A stretch of 64,000 bases of DNA. Origin: a bacterium D16-50. Lineage in GTDB: Bacteria; Bacillota; Clostridia; Lachnospirales; Lachnospiraceae. The translations under genes and the position numbers were made by a program. The notes under the pieces are model-generated. The model was not told the origin of the DNA, ran no database searches, and saw only the letters and a program-made list of their open reading frames with translations. Below are positions 8,592 to 17,626 of this stretch, piece by piece. How positions within the stretch are numbered: the first letter of the stretch is position 1; each line of letters opens with the position of its first letter. The DNA lies in contig RAZA01000005.1 in NCBI GenBank assembly GCA_003612485.1, positions 124,001 through 188,000 of the forward strand. Reading direction: 5' to 3'.

Positions 8592-10289
8592 ATGAAGAAG
8601 AGATTGCTTGCAATGCTTTTGACACTGACCATGACTATGTCTTTTCTGGCGGGCTGCGGCGGCGAAGACGCGGGGGAAAGCGGCAAGGGTACAGAAGATA
8701 AATCCAACGTTTCCGGAACATCCGGGGACGGAGGAGCCGGGCTTGGCGATTATGAAAAGGTGTCGGGCTTTTCCGTGTACTGTGCCAACGGCGGCATAGA
8801 CAACGAGGCCTTCAACAACCAGCCTTTGGCAAAGAAGATCCGGGAGGTTACCGGATATGACGTGAAGTTCATCCAGCTTTCAACGGGAACGGATGCGGAT
8901 GCCGCTGTAAACAATATCTTCAATCTGAAAGAAGACGTGCAGGGTGTGTTTGTTACCAAATCCCAGTTCAACGATCTGGTGGCCAGCGGCGCGCTGGCGC
9001 CTCTCACCGAATATGTCAATGCTTCCGAAAACCTCAAGAGCGTGATTTCCGACATCGGCTGGGGCTCCGCCACCGGAGAGGACGGGGAGATCTATGCCAT
9101 TCCCAACAGTGATCCCAGAGAGTGTACTTCGGTGGGGTTCTATTATCGTCTGGACTGGCTGAATGAATACAATGCTGCCAATCCGGATAAGCAGATCCCC
9201 ATTCCTGCCGAGGAGAACGGGTATTCCATGAGCTTGTCGAATTTTCGGAAGATGCTGGAGTATTTTGACGGCAAGGTTACGGGAGGCAATGCGTTTGTGA
9301 TCGACACGGATCCCCACACATCCAACTATGATGAGTTTAAACCTGTTTATATGCAGACTATCCTGCCCGCATTCGGCATCTACAGCGAGTGGGCCGATGT
9401 AAAAGGCACTCTGACTTACATCGTGGATCAGGATGGCTTCAAGGAATATATGGAATATATGGAGGGGCTTTTTGACGATGGCCTTATCACTTATCAGGCG
9501 ACGCAGAACGATACCAACGCGGTGAATTCTCTTATGAACGATATGGCGGGGGTTGCTCTGGTGAATCATACCAATCCTTATTCGCTGGAGACCAGCAGAT
9601 ACCCTGAGCTGAGCGATGAGGAGAAGCAGACCTTTGTGGATACCACTTATGCGGGCTACATTGCGGCATTGGTTCCCGATGACCGGGATGGAGACGCCGC
9701 CGCCGTGAGAGTATGGTCCAAAAAGGCCTATAACTTTTATTTCGTCTGTCCGGCATGGAATTCCGATGCCCAGACTGCTTCCGTGGTAGATTACTGTGAC
9801 AAGAAGCTTGACAAGGACGTATTCTTAGGCCTCACCATCGGCGTGGAAGGGGAGAGCTTCGAGATCAAGGACGGGGGCTATTACCCCATTCTGCCCGCTT
9901 TCAACGACACCTACAATCTTGCGGACAAGTTCCTGACAGGCACCAGAGAGGCCGACTACGCCGAGTATTGGCTGGCCCGTACCAGAAAGACCGCCGCGCA
10001 GGGAAGAATGTTCGGTCTCATCAATTATAATATCGAAAACACAGGCATCAAGGATCCCATATGTATGCTGCCTTCCAACGAGGTGGTGGACAGCAGCTAT
10101 GCCAACGCCAGAAACGCAGTGGTGGAGGAGCTGATCAAGACCGTGTTCAACGCCGACGCCAAGTTCGACTATGACAGCATCAAGGGCATATGGGAGTCGA
10201 AGAAGGGAAAGGATATCGAGAAGGCGGTAAACGACTGGTATTCCACATGGGAATATAGGGATTCCTTTAACAGCGTGAAGCCCCGCTGA
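8592..10289 (+). CDS. ABC transporter solute-binding lipoprotein (LplA-like)
   Basis: A 565-residue extracytoplasmic binding protein. The N-terminus is a lipoprotein signal: MKKR, a hydrophobic stretch, then lipobox LAGC with the modified Cys at residue 22, followed by a Gly/Ser/Asp-rich linker. The mature part has the family-1 extracellular binding-protein pattern (GYDVKFIQLSTGTDADAAVN, DGEIYAIPNSDPRE) and the C-terminal architecture of LplA/DUF3502-like proteins. Two permease genes follow directly. No ATPase gene is in the cluster, as is usual for this class, which borrows a shared MsmK-type ATPase. The ligand is probably an oligosaccharide. The ribosome binding site AAGGAG is well placed. 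Confidence 0.85.
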   Translation: MKKRLLAMLLTLTMTMSFLAGCGGEDAGESGKGTEDKSNVSGTSGDGGAGLGDYEKVSGFSVYCANGGIDNEAFNNQPLAKKIREVTGYDVKFIQLSTGTDADAAVNNIFNLKEDVQGVFVTKSQFNDLVASGALAPLTEYVNASENLKSVISDIGWGSATGEDGEIYAIPNSDPRECTSVGFYYRLDWLNEYNAANPDKQIPIPAEENGYSMSLSNFRKMLEYFDGKVTGGNAFVIDTDPHTSNYDEFKPVYMQTILPAFGIYSEWADVKGTLTYIVDQDGFKEYMEYMEGLFDDGLITYQATQNDTNAVNSLMNDMAGVALVNHTNPYSLETSRYPELSDEEKQTFVDTTYAGYIAALVPDDRDGDAAAVRVWSKKAYNFYFVCPAWNSDAQTASVVDYCDKKLDKDVFLGLTIGVEGESFEIKDGGYYPILPAFNDTYNLADKFLTGTREADYAEYWLARTRKTAAQGRMFGLINYNIENTGIKDPICMLPSNEVVDSSYANARNAVVEELIKTVFNADAKFDYDSIKGIWESKKGKDIEKAVNDWYSTWEYRDSFNSVKPR

Positions 10290-10355
10290 GATTATCAGGA
10301 TTGCCGCGGGATATTTCCTGCGGCAATTCCCCATAAGGCTTGATTGGAGGTTCGC

Positions 10356-11315
10356 TTGAATAGAAATAGAGCGCTTGCGAAAGCAAACCGCAGGAGGGGG
10401 CTTAAAAGATATGCTCCGCTGTATTTTTTCTTCATCCCTTCAGCGGTTTTTGTGATAGTTTTTAAATATCTGCCCATGGCGGGGCTGATCATGGCTTTCA
10501 AGGAAAATCCCAACATGCTTCGGGCAGGGAGCCCGGTTCAGGCCATATTGGATGCGGACTGGGTGGGGCTGTCCAACTTCAGGACCATGTTCTCGGAGCC
10601 GGAAATATTTCAGGCCATCAAGAATACGCTGGAGATCAGTCTTCTGCAGATCGTGATTGTGTTCCCCATTCCCATTGCTCTTGCCATTCTGATCAATGAG
10701 TTGAGGGGAAAAAGGGTGAAGCGGTCCCTGCAGTTTACCATGTACATTCCCCATTTCCTTTCGTGGGTCACCGTGGCGGGAATTTTCGGCGCAGTCTTGA
10801 GCCAGAGCACGGGTCTGGTGAACAATATCATGGAATTTCTGGGACATGACAGAGTGGCATTCATGAGCAACAAGGATACCATCAGAGGCGTGCTGATCTC
10901 CACCCATGCGTGGAAGAACATCGGCTATAGCAGCATGACCTATATGGCGGCGATTCTGGCGCTGGATCTGGACCAGTTCGAGTCGGCAAAGATCGACGGA
11001 GCCACTAAATGGCAGCAGATCATGCATATCACCATTCCCGGTATTCTGCCCACCATAGCGGTGATGTTCGTGCTTCGGGTGGGTGGTCTGATGGAGGCGG
11101 GCTTTGAACAGATTTATGTGATGTATTCGGCCTACACCAAGGAATCCATCGACATACTGGGCACATATACCTACCGGCTGATAAGGGAGTCAGGTCTTAG
11201 GCCGGAATATGCGCTGTCTACGGCGGTGGGACTGTTCAACGGCCTGATAGCGGTGACTCTGGTGCTGACCAGCAACTGGTTTTCCAAGAAGTTCTTAAAG
11301 AGCGGTTTATGGTAA
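10356..11315 (+). CDS. ABC transporter permease, LplB/YtcP-like
   Basis: About 319 residues with six membrane helices and the permease EAA loop around residue 215 (AKIDGATKWQQIMHITIPG). It belongs to the carbohydrate-uptake permease class that works with LplA-type binding proteins. The start is a TTG at 10356: GGAGG sits at 10346-10350 with 5-nt spacing. Another TTG at 10344 is in frame but lies just 5' of that site. It lies 66 bp after the lipoprotein gene and 21 bp before the next permease, so one operon is likely. Confidence 0.85.
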   Translation: MNRNRALAKANRRRGLKRYAPLYFFFIPSAVFVIVFKYLPMAGLIMAFKENPNMLRAGSPVQAILDADWVGLSNFRTMFSEPEIFQAIKNTLEISLLQIVIVFPIPIALAILINELRGKRVKRSLQFTMYIPHFLSWVTVAGIFGAVLSQSTGLVNNIMEFLGHDRVAFMSNKDTIRGVLISTHAWKNIGYSSMTYMAAILALDLDQFESAKIDGATKWQQIMHITIPGILPTIAVMFVLRVGGLMEAGFEQIYVMYSAYTKESIDILGTYTYRLIRESGLRPEYALSTAVGLFNGLIAVTLVLTSNWFSKKFLKSGLW

Positions 11316-11336
11316 GGGATCCGTTTGGGGGTGCGT

Positions 11337-12560
11337 ATGAGAATGAAAAACAAAGGGCCGAAAACCAAGGCCGACATAAGATTTGGCTGGAAGAGAAGAG
11401 GGCTTTTGGTCTGCCTTTTCCTATCTCTTGTGGTGCTGATTCTGGAGGGAGTTGACAATAGGCACACTGCCGGATACCGCTTTGCCATGGATATGCTTTA
11501 TGCTCTTGCATGGGCCGGACTGGAGCTGGAATCCCTCCTGAGGCTTGGGAGGGAGGTGAGAGAGAAGGGCTTTGGCAGTTACTGGAAGTTCAACAAGGCC
11601 GATCTCTTTTATCTGGTATTGTCGCCCATGGCATTGGTCATATCTTTTGCCCTCCCGTCATATGCATGGCTGCGGTGGGCGGTATTGCTGAAGATGCCAA
11701 AGGTGCTGGCAAATTACAATGATGAGAATGTTTTCCAGCTGATAGCCAAAAGCGTGGCATTGATTTTGACAGCGATATTCGTGGTGCCGGTGCTGAACGT
11801 GGTCTCCACGGCGCTGTCCTCTCCCGGCCAGATCGTGAATATTCTGCCCCGGAATTTTGATCTGTTTTCATTCCGGTTCGTGCTGGCCGACGCTTCATTT
11901 CTGAAGGCCTTCGGCTCCTCCTTTTTCATCGTGGCGGCGGGCACAAGCATATTTATCCTGATCACCACTATGGCGGCATATCCGCTGTCAAAGCCGGATC
12001 TGCCGGGGAAGAAATGGATCATGCTGTTTTATATGTTTACTATGTACTTCACCGGGGGCATGGCCACGGACATTGTGCTGGTGGATTCCCTTGGACTGAT
12101 GAACACGATCTGGGCGCTGATTCTGCCCAGCGTCATTTCCGTATATTATATGCTGTTGATCAAGGGGTCATATGAGGGGCTTCCGGTGGAGCTGGAGGAG
12201 GCCGCAAAGATTGACGGTGCATCTCAGATTTACATTTTTACCAAGATTGTGCTTCCCTTGTCCAAACCCATCATAGCCACCACTGCATCCTTCGTGGTAG
12301 TGAATTTCTGGAATAATTACATGAATTCCGTTATGTATATCACCTACAATCAGGAGATCTATCCCGTGCAGATGTATATCCGGAATTTCATGGCCAGAAA
12401 TCCCTTCGACGTGGCGCTGGACAATCCGGAGCTGCTTTCCTATTGGGACAATATCGAGATGGCCTATCTGGCCCTTGCGATTCTGCCCATCATATGCGCG
12501 TACCCGCTGCTGTTCCGTTTCTTTAAGAACGGCGTCACGGCAGGCGCGGTGAAGGGATAG
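11337..12560 (+). CDS. ABC transporter permease, LplC-like, with N-terminal membrane extension
   Basis: About 407 residues; the C-terminal ~285 residues are a standard carbohydrate permease (EAA loop EEAAKIDGASQIYIFTKIVLP). The N-terminal ~115 residues add an extra membrane portion: a hydrophobic helix (LLVCLFLSLVVLILEGV), a second weaker one, a basic loop and a third helix before the conventional first helix. LplC-type permeases are usually near 290-300 residues. The start is ATG 11337 (GGGGG at 11327-11331), with ATG 11343 possible. It pairs with the preceding permease to form the membrane pore. Confidence 0.85.
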   Translation: MRMKNKGPKTKADIRFGWKRRGLLVCLFLSLVVLILEGVDNRHTAGYRFAMDMLYALAWAGLELESLLRLGREVREKGFGSYWKFNKADLFYLVLSPMALVISFALPSYAWLRWAVLLKMPKVLANYNDENVFQLIAKSVALILTAIFVVPVLNVVSTALSSPGQIVNILPRNFDLFSFRFVLADASFLKAFGSSFFIVAAGTSIFILITTMAAYPLSKPDLPGKKWIMLFYMFTMYFTGGMATDIVLVDSLGLMNTIWALILPSVISVYYMLLIKGSYEGLPVELEEAAKIDGASQIYIFTKIVLPLSKPIIATTASFVVVNFWNNYMNSVMYITYNQEIYPVQMYIRNFMARNPFDVALDNPELLSYWDNIEMAYLALAILPIICAYPLLFRFFKNGVTAGAVKG

Positions 12561-12615
12561 AGAAGCACACACGTCAAGCAGGCGCGGTGAAGGGGATAGA
12601 GAGGCACATACGTCA
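12540..12615 (+). repeat. Tandem ~38-bp duplication at the permease stop codon
   Basis: 12540-12576 and 12578-12615 are near-identical (gcaggcgcggtgaagg... ending cacgtca or tacgtca), and cgtcacggcagg follows again at 12611-12622, as it precedes copy 1. The permease stop lies in copy 1; copy 2 is non-coding. Confidence 0.9.
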
Positions 12616-12668
12616 CGGCAGGATCCGCAGGCAGGAAAAGGCGGGGCCGGAACGGGAAAGGAGAGAAT

Positions 12669-14255
12669 ATGAAATTCGATATTGCGGTGATCGGGGGCAG
12701 CCTTGGGGGCGTTCAGGCTGCCGTCAGCGGAGCAAGGGAGAACAAGCGAGTGTATCTTTGCGAGGAAAGCGACTGGGTAGGCGGGCAGCTCACCTCTCAG
12801 GGAGTTCCGCCGGACGAACATAACTGGATCGAATCCTTTGGCTGTACCGAGCGCTATAGGAGGTTCCGGCAGCAGGTGAGGGATCACTATGCCGCCATGC
12901 CGGAATTTGATTTGGAGGCTGCAAAAAGAGCCTGGAAGCTTGATTTCGGAGATTCGGAGGCACCGGAGGGATGCTTTTCTCCGGGGAACGCCTGGGTCTC
13001 CAGAATCCCTCATGAGCCTGAGGTGGCGGTGAAGCTTTTGGAAGACATGATGGAAGAGTATGTTAGGGACGGACGCATTGTTCTGGATTATTTTACCGTT
13101 GCGCAGGAGAGCAGAACGGAGGGGGATGCCGTCGTTTCCGTCACTGTCCGAAACCTCAAGACCGGGGAGAGGAAGGAGATAGAGGCGGCGTACTTCGTAG
13201 ATGCCACGGACTGCGGGGATCTGCTGCCTATAGTGGGGGCGGAGTATAGAACCGGCGCCGAGAGCAAAAACCAGACCGGGGAGCCGGACGCCGCCGATGC
13301 GCCGGATCCCGCCGATATGCAGGCCATTACCTGGGTGGCGGCGCTGGAGACGGTTCCCGAAGGTGAGGACTGGATTCCGGAAAAGCCGGAAGGATATGAC
13401 CGTTATGCTGTTTTGGAGGTGCCTCATGTAAAATGCAGGCAGCTTGGCTGGCATACAAACGAGCTTCAGGGTCCCGGAGTCCGCAGGCTGGGAATGTATG
13501 ACGGAGAGGGAGACGAGGGGACCAGAGGCTTGTGGAATTACCGCAGAATCATAGATGCCTCCAATTTTAAGGATGATAGAAATGAGATCATGCTGCTTAA
13601 CTGGCCCCAGAACGACTATTGGATGGGAAATGTCATTGATGATCCGGATGGGGAAAAGCATCTGCAGGAGGCCAGAGAGCTGACGCTGTGCGCGGTCTAC
13701 TGGCTGCAGACGGAGGCTTTGCGCCCTGACGGAGGCAGAGGCTACAGGGTGAGGCTCTGTCCCCGGATTCTGGGAACCCCGGACGGGCTGGCAAAGATGC
13801 CCTACATCCGGGAGAGCAGGCGGATCGTGGCAAAACGAACCGTCCGGGAGCAGGAGATCGTGGAGAATTATGCCAAAAAGCCTCTTATCGTGGAAGATTC
13901 CGTGGGGGTAGGGCATTATTCCATGGATCTTCATCTCACCACCGGATCCAACAGCCACTTTATGGCCCGCACATATCCCTTTGAGATTCCGTTTTCGGCC
14001 ATGGTGCCGGTAAGGCTGAAAAACCTGCTGCCTGCCTGCAAGAACATAGGCTGCACCCATCTGACAGGGGGATGCTATAGGCTCCATCCCGTGGAGTGGA
14101 ATATCGGAGAGGCTGCAGGGTATGCGGCGGCCTACTGTATAGACAGAAAGGTTACTCCGGCACAGCTTCTTGAGGCGCATATGAAGGAGTTTCAGGCTTT
14201 CCTTGAGGAGAGAGGGATTCAGCTGCACTGGGATTTTTCCCGGATGACGCTCTAA
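12669..14255 (+). CDS. FAD-dependent oxidoreductase (FAD_oxidored family)
   Basis: A 528-residue flavoprotein. The N-terminal dinucleotide-binding motif is IAVIGGSLGGVQAAVSGAR (residues ~5-23), followed by an acidic strand end (CEESDWVGGQ) typical of the PF12831-type family. A later TDCGDLLPIVGAEY segment and a C-terminal GCTHLTGGCYRLHPVEWNIG segment close the FAD site. The substrate is unknown; members next to sugar transporters are generally presumed to oxidise or reduce a sugar-derived compound. AAAGGAG precedes the ATG. It belongs to the transport operon, ~110 bp after the permease. Confidence 0.8.
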   Translation: MKFDIAVIGGSLGGVQAAVSGARENKRVYLCEESDWVGGQLTSQGVPPDEHNWIESFGCTERYRRFRQQVRDHYAAMPEFDLEAAKRAWKLDFGDSEAPEGCFSPGNAWVSRIPHEPEVAVKLLEDMMEEYVRDGRIVLDYFTVAQESRTEGDAVVSVTVRNLKTGERKEIEAAYFVDATDCGDLLPIVGAEYRTGAESKNQTGEPDAADAPDPADMQAITWVAALETVPEGEDWIPEKPEGYDRYAVLEVPHVKCRQLGWHTNELQGPGVRRLGMYDGEGDEGTRGLWNYRRIIDASNFKDDRNEIMLLNWPQNDYWMGNVIDDPDGEKHLQEARELTLCAVYWLQTEALRPDGGRGYRVRLCPRILGTPDGLAKMPYIRESRRIVAKRTVREQEIVENYAKKPLIVEDSVGVGHYSMDLHLTTGSNSHFMARTYPFEIPFSAMVPVRLKNLLPACKNIGCTHLTGGCYRLHPVEWNIGEAAGYAAAYCIDRKVTPAQLLEAHMKEFQAFLEERGIQLHWDFSRMTL

Positions 14256-14325
14256 AGCTCATGGAGTTTTCGGTAAAGCCATGGGGTAAAATGGATTGAT
14301 AAAATAATCAGAAGGAGAGACGACT

Positions 14326-15141
14326 ATGTATCAATTTCCAATCGGTGTAATGTTAGAATCATTCCGCCTTCCTTTCCGGGAGGCAGTGGAGAAGGCGGCT
14401 TCTCTGGGGGGTTCGGGGCTTCAGATCTACATGACTCAGCCCGGCGAGACTTATTTTCAGGATCTTGACGGAGCAAAATGCAAAATGCTGCTGGACATCA
14501 TCAAGTCCAACGGGCTGAAGGTGTCGGCAATCTGCGGGGACTTCGGCAAGGGCTTTGGAAATCCTGAGCTGAATCCCGCTTTGATCGAGAATTCCAAACG
14601 GATCATGGATCTGGCAAAGTATTTCGAGGCGGATATTGTGACCACCCATATCGGCACGGTTCCGGAGGATAAGCAGGATCCCGTCTATGAGATCATGCAG
14701 AATGCCTGCGGGGGCTTGGGGGAGTATGCGGACAGCATCGGCTCCAGCTTCGCTGTGGAGACCGGGCCGGAAACCGCGGCGGTTCTTGGGGAATTTCTGG
14801 ACTCCCTTGGCTCTAAAAAGGGTATGGCGGTGAATCTGGATCCTGCTAATCTGAAGATGGTGAAAAACGACGATCCGGTTCAGGCTGTGCATGTTCTGAA
14901 GGATTATATCGTTCATACACATGCCAAGGACGGGCTGCGGTTCGATGACCCTTCCATGGCAAAACCTTATAGGGAGGTGGCGCTTGGCACGGGACATGTA
15001 GATTTTCCCGCTTATTTGAAGGCTCTTGACGAGACAGGTTACAGAGGCTTTTTGACCATCGAACGGGAGGTGGGAGAGGATCCGGGAAAAGACATAGCGG
15101 AGGCCGTGAGGTATCTGAAGCAGGTGATGGCGGAGAATTAA
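14326..15141 (+). CDS. Sugar phosphate isomerase/epimerase (xylose-isomerase-like TIM barrel)
   Basis: A 271-residue soluble protein of the AP-endonuclease-2/xylose-isomerase-like fold. Metal-ligand-bearing strands are visible: VETGPE (~residue 142-147), NLDPANL (~170), HTHAKDG (~194-200) and TIEREVG (~245), matching the Glu/Asp/His/Glu ligands of this family. It probably isomerises or epimerises a sugar or keto-sugar made by the neighbouring oxidoreductases. The start has GAAGGAGAG 8-10 nt upstream. It is the fifth gene of the operon. Confidence 0.85.
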   Translation: MYQFPIGVMLESFRLPFREAVEKAASLGGSGLQIYMTQPGETYFQDLDGAKCKMLLDIIKSNGLKVSAICGDFGKGFGNPELNPALIENSKRIMDLAKYFEADIVTTHIGTVPEDKQDPVYEIMQNACGGLGEYADSIGSSFAVETGPETAAVLGEFLDSLGSKKGMAVNLDPANLKMVKNDDPVQAVHVLKDYIVHTHAKDGLRFDDPSMAKPYREVALGTGHVDFPAYLKALDETGYRGFLTIEREVGEDPGKDIAEAVRYLKQVMAEN

Positions 15142-15209
15142 TGCCATAGATTGCCTGCAGTCAGCGCGGAAGGGAAGCCCGCCTAAGCGGGCGGAATAGG
15201 AGAAAAAGA

Positions 15210-16277
15210 ATGAACAAGGTCAAATTGGCAATCATAGGCTGCGGAAGCATTGCCACCGCCCATCATATTCCTTGCTATAAAGTAAATTCCCATGCGGAAA
15301 TACTGTATTTCTGCGACATCATTCCGGAGAGGGCAAGGGCAGCCGCCGATGATTATAAAAACGGCAGCAGAGCAGTGACGGATTACAAAGAGGTTCTGGC
15401 GGACCCTGAGGTGGAGGCGGTGGATATCTGTACGCCCAATAAAATGCATTCCGTCATATCCGTGGATGCCCTGAGGGCGGGAAAGCATGTGCTGTGCGAG
15501 AAGCCCGCGGCCATCAATTACGCTCAGGCGCTTCAGATGCAGAAGGCGCAACAAGAGACGGGAAAGATTCTGAACATCGGCGTGGTGAACCGCTTCGAGG
15601 GCCATATCAATCTGATCAAAAAATACATCGAGGAGGGCCGTCTGGGAGAGGTGTATCATGTATATGCCAGCTTCCGCGCATACAGAAGCATTCCCGGTAT
15701 CGGCGGAGATTTTACCACAAAGGCGGTGGCGGGAGGCGGAAGCCTTATTGACTGGGGGGTGCATTATATTGATCTGGTAATGTACTGCACAGGCTCGCCA
15801 AAGCCTCTGACCGTGTCTGGAGAGACCTTCTGTAAGCTGGGAAAGAATATTTCGGAGTATGCCTATAGAAACATGTGGGCGGGACCGCCTATTTTGGACG
15901 GTACATATGATGTGGACGATTCCTGCTGCGCAATTATTCGGACAGAGGGGCCGGTCATCACGGTGAACGGCGCATGGGCGCAGAATGTGGATCATCAGGA
16001 GGAATTCGTGGATTTCATGGGGACCAAGGGAGGTATTCGGCTGACCTTCAACGGGGATTTCACCTTTTATACCGTGGAAAACGGAGCCTTCGTGAAGTAT
16101 GTTCCGGAGGTGCATGCCAAGGATAGATGGAACGGGGAGATCGATTCCTTTGTGGAATGCGTGCGTACCGGGGAGAAGCTTCCGTCCCATATCGACTACG
16201 CTATTCTCACGTCCAAGATCATGCAGGGCATATACGACTCTTCCGAGGCCCATCGGGAGGTTGTTTTTGAAGACTGA
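15210..16277 (+). CDS. Gfo/Idh/MocA-family NAD(P)-dependent dehydrogenase
   Basis: A 355-residue oxidoreductase. The N-terminal Rossmann motif is IIGCGSIATAHH (residues ~7-18) and the family signature CEKPAAINYAQA lies near residue 95, containing the catalytic Lys. The C-terminal domain contains GGSLIDWGVHYIDL (~residue 178), the usual GGG...DxGxHxxD motif with the catalytic His. It acts on sugars or inositol-like polyols. GGAG precedes the start with normal spacing. It ends the operon, just before the 30-bp palindrome at 16293-16322. Confidence 0.9.
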   Translation: MNKVKLAIIGCGSIATAHHIPCYKVNSHAEILYFCDIIPERARAAADDYKNGSRAVTDYKEVLADPEVEAVDICTPNKMHSVISVDALRAGKHVLCEKPAAINYAQALQMQKAQQETGKILNIGVVNRFEGHINLIKKYIEEGRLGEVYHVYASFRAYRSIPGIGGDFTTKAVAGGGSLIDWGVHYIDLVMYCTGSPKPLTVSGETFCKLGKNISEYAYRNMWAGPPILDGTYDVDDSCCAIIRTEGPVITVNGAWAQNVDHQEEFVDFMGTKGGIRLTFNGDFTFYTVENGAFVKYVPEVHAKDRWNGEIDSFVECVRTGEKLPSHIDYAILTSKIMQGIYDSSEAHREVVFED

Positions 16278-16292
16278 TGTGACAGATGCTTA

Positions 16293-16322
16293 CCGGGCCC
16301 TGCAGCGCGCTGCAGGGCCCGG
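16293..16322. terminator. Perfect 30-bp GC-rich palindrome between convergent genes
   Basis: 15-bp arms with no unpaired loop in the written sequence (ccgggccctgcagcg and its complement). It lies between the dehydrogenase stop and the AraC-gene stop. The T-tract is weak on both sides (ctttggg on plus), so termination is likely but not canonical. Confidence 0.55.
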
Positions 16323-16335
16323 CTTTGGGTCCCGG

Positions 16336-17289
16336 CTAGATTTTCGGGTCGCTTTTTTCTTCCAGTTCGGGCTTTTCATTTATCATCACTTGGTATTTTC
16401 TCGGAGACACATGGTAATAGCGCTTAAATACCTTGTAGAAGGAGGGGATATCCGCAAACTGGAGCTGTTCGCTGACCTGACTGATGGAGATACCCTGAGC
16501 CAGCAGGTCTGCAGCCCTCTCCAGCCGTCTCTGGGTATAATAGTCCTTTATTGTGATCCCCATGACCTGAGAGAAGGTGCGGGAAAGATAGCCATAGCTA
16601 TAGTCAAACACGGAGGAGATATCAGCCAGATGCTTGATATTGGTTAAATTGGTATCGATATAGTTGGTGATTTCGTAGAGCAGGGGATTTGTGTCATTGA
16701 TATCCGCCAAGTCAATATGGTGTCTGGGGATGAGGGTAAAATTGCGGTAGGTCTGAATGATGATCTGGCGCACGTAGGACTCGAACATTTCCCCGGACAG
16801 AGGATCATAGGAGGAAACCTCGTTCAGGGCCAGAGAGAACAGCCCAAAGAGATTGTTCTTGTCCGGGACCATGGGATCCTGCAGGGTGTCGAAAAAACGG
16901 TCTATGTGCTCGTATTTCGGATAATCGGGATGGTCCTTGTGGAATATGAAACCGAGGCACATGAAGCGCAGGGGGGCGTTTTTTGCGGAGGTGATGGAGT
17001 GAACATCGTGGACGTTGACCAGAAAAATCGTGTTGGGGCTAACGGCATACGCTTTTTCGTTTCTATAGAAGGTTCCTTCCCCGGATACAATATAGGATAT
17101 CTCGTGACAGATCTGTCTATGCTTCTGCACGATATAATCGGAGGAACAAGCCAGATCACAGATTTGATATATGGAAAACACATTCAGGGCCATGGGCGAG
17201 GATTCGTAATTCACATCCTTGTGGTAGCGTTTTTTCTGGGAAGTTTTCTGGATATCGAAGGGATAGGGGATAGAGCGCTGGTCTTTCAT
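16336..17289 (-). CDS. AraC-family transcriptional regulator
   Basis: A 317-residue regulator. The N-terminal ~150 residues form a cupin-like sensing domain (HEISYIVSGEGTFYRN, PNTIFLVNVHDVHS); the C-terminal ~100 residues carry two helix-turn-helix motifs (LADISSVFDYSYGYLSRTF and ISQVSEQLQFADIPSFYKVF) ending in the AraC signature region. It probably binds a sugar-derived ligand and controls the convergent operon. An AGGAGG-type site lies just upstream of its ATG. Confidence 0.9.
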   Translation of the reverse strand: MKDQRSIPYPFDIQKTSQKKRYHKDVNYESSPMALNVFSIYQICDLACSSDYIVQKHRQICHEISYIVSGEGTFYRNEKAYAVSPNTIFLVNVHDVHSITSAKNAPLRFMCLGFIFHKDHPDYPKYEHIDRFFDTLQDPMVPDKNNLFGLFSLALNEVSSYDPLSGEMFESYVRQIIIQTYRNFTLIPRHHIDLADINDTNPLLYEITNYIDTNLTNIKHLADISSVFDYSYGYLSRTFSQVMGITIKDYYTQRRLERAADLLAQGISISQVSEQLQFADIPSFYKVFKRYYHVSPRKYQVMINEKPELEEKSDPKI

Positions 17290-17528
17290 GGTTCCTCCTG
17301 TCTGTATTATGTCTTTTTCGCATGTTCTTTCTTTTCACTGGAACCGTGCAGTGCCGGTGTGTTGCTTTCATCTCCATTATAGCTTATGGAACGGAAAAAG
17401 CAATATGGATTCCGGACTTTGAAGAGGCGCTTCAAGGCGTGCTGGAAGGGTTCACGGGGACGCCTTGCGGTACGAGATAAGGTTTTGGGCGCAGCTTGGT
17501 GAAAAAAAGGCAACTTACCGCAGAAAGC

Positions 17529-17557
17529 TTGCGGCAGGCTGCCTTCTTTGCTATACT
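17529..17557 (+). promoter_or_regulatory. Sigma-A promoter for the ABC exporter genes
   Basis: TTGCGG (17529-17534), 17-bp spacer, TATACT (17552-17557). It lies in a ~337-bp gap between divergent genes in which I see no gene; an inverted repeat ggcaac...gctgcc near 17510-17543 overlaps the -35 region. Confidence 0.65.
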
Positions 17558-17626
17558 TTGATGTAAGGAACGCTGTTATCAGGGAGGCATTTTTGCTGTT
17601 TGCGATATGAGTTAGGAGAGAATGGA

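Noticed and set aside
12168..14228. 686-codon minus-strand open frame
   Set aside because: It is antisense to the FAD oxidoreductase and the permease end; the plus-strand genes have clear motifs and start sites, and long antisense frames are common in such GC-biased codons.
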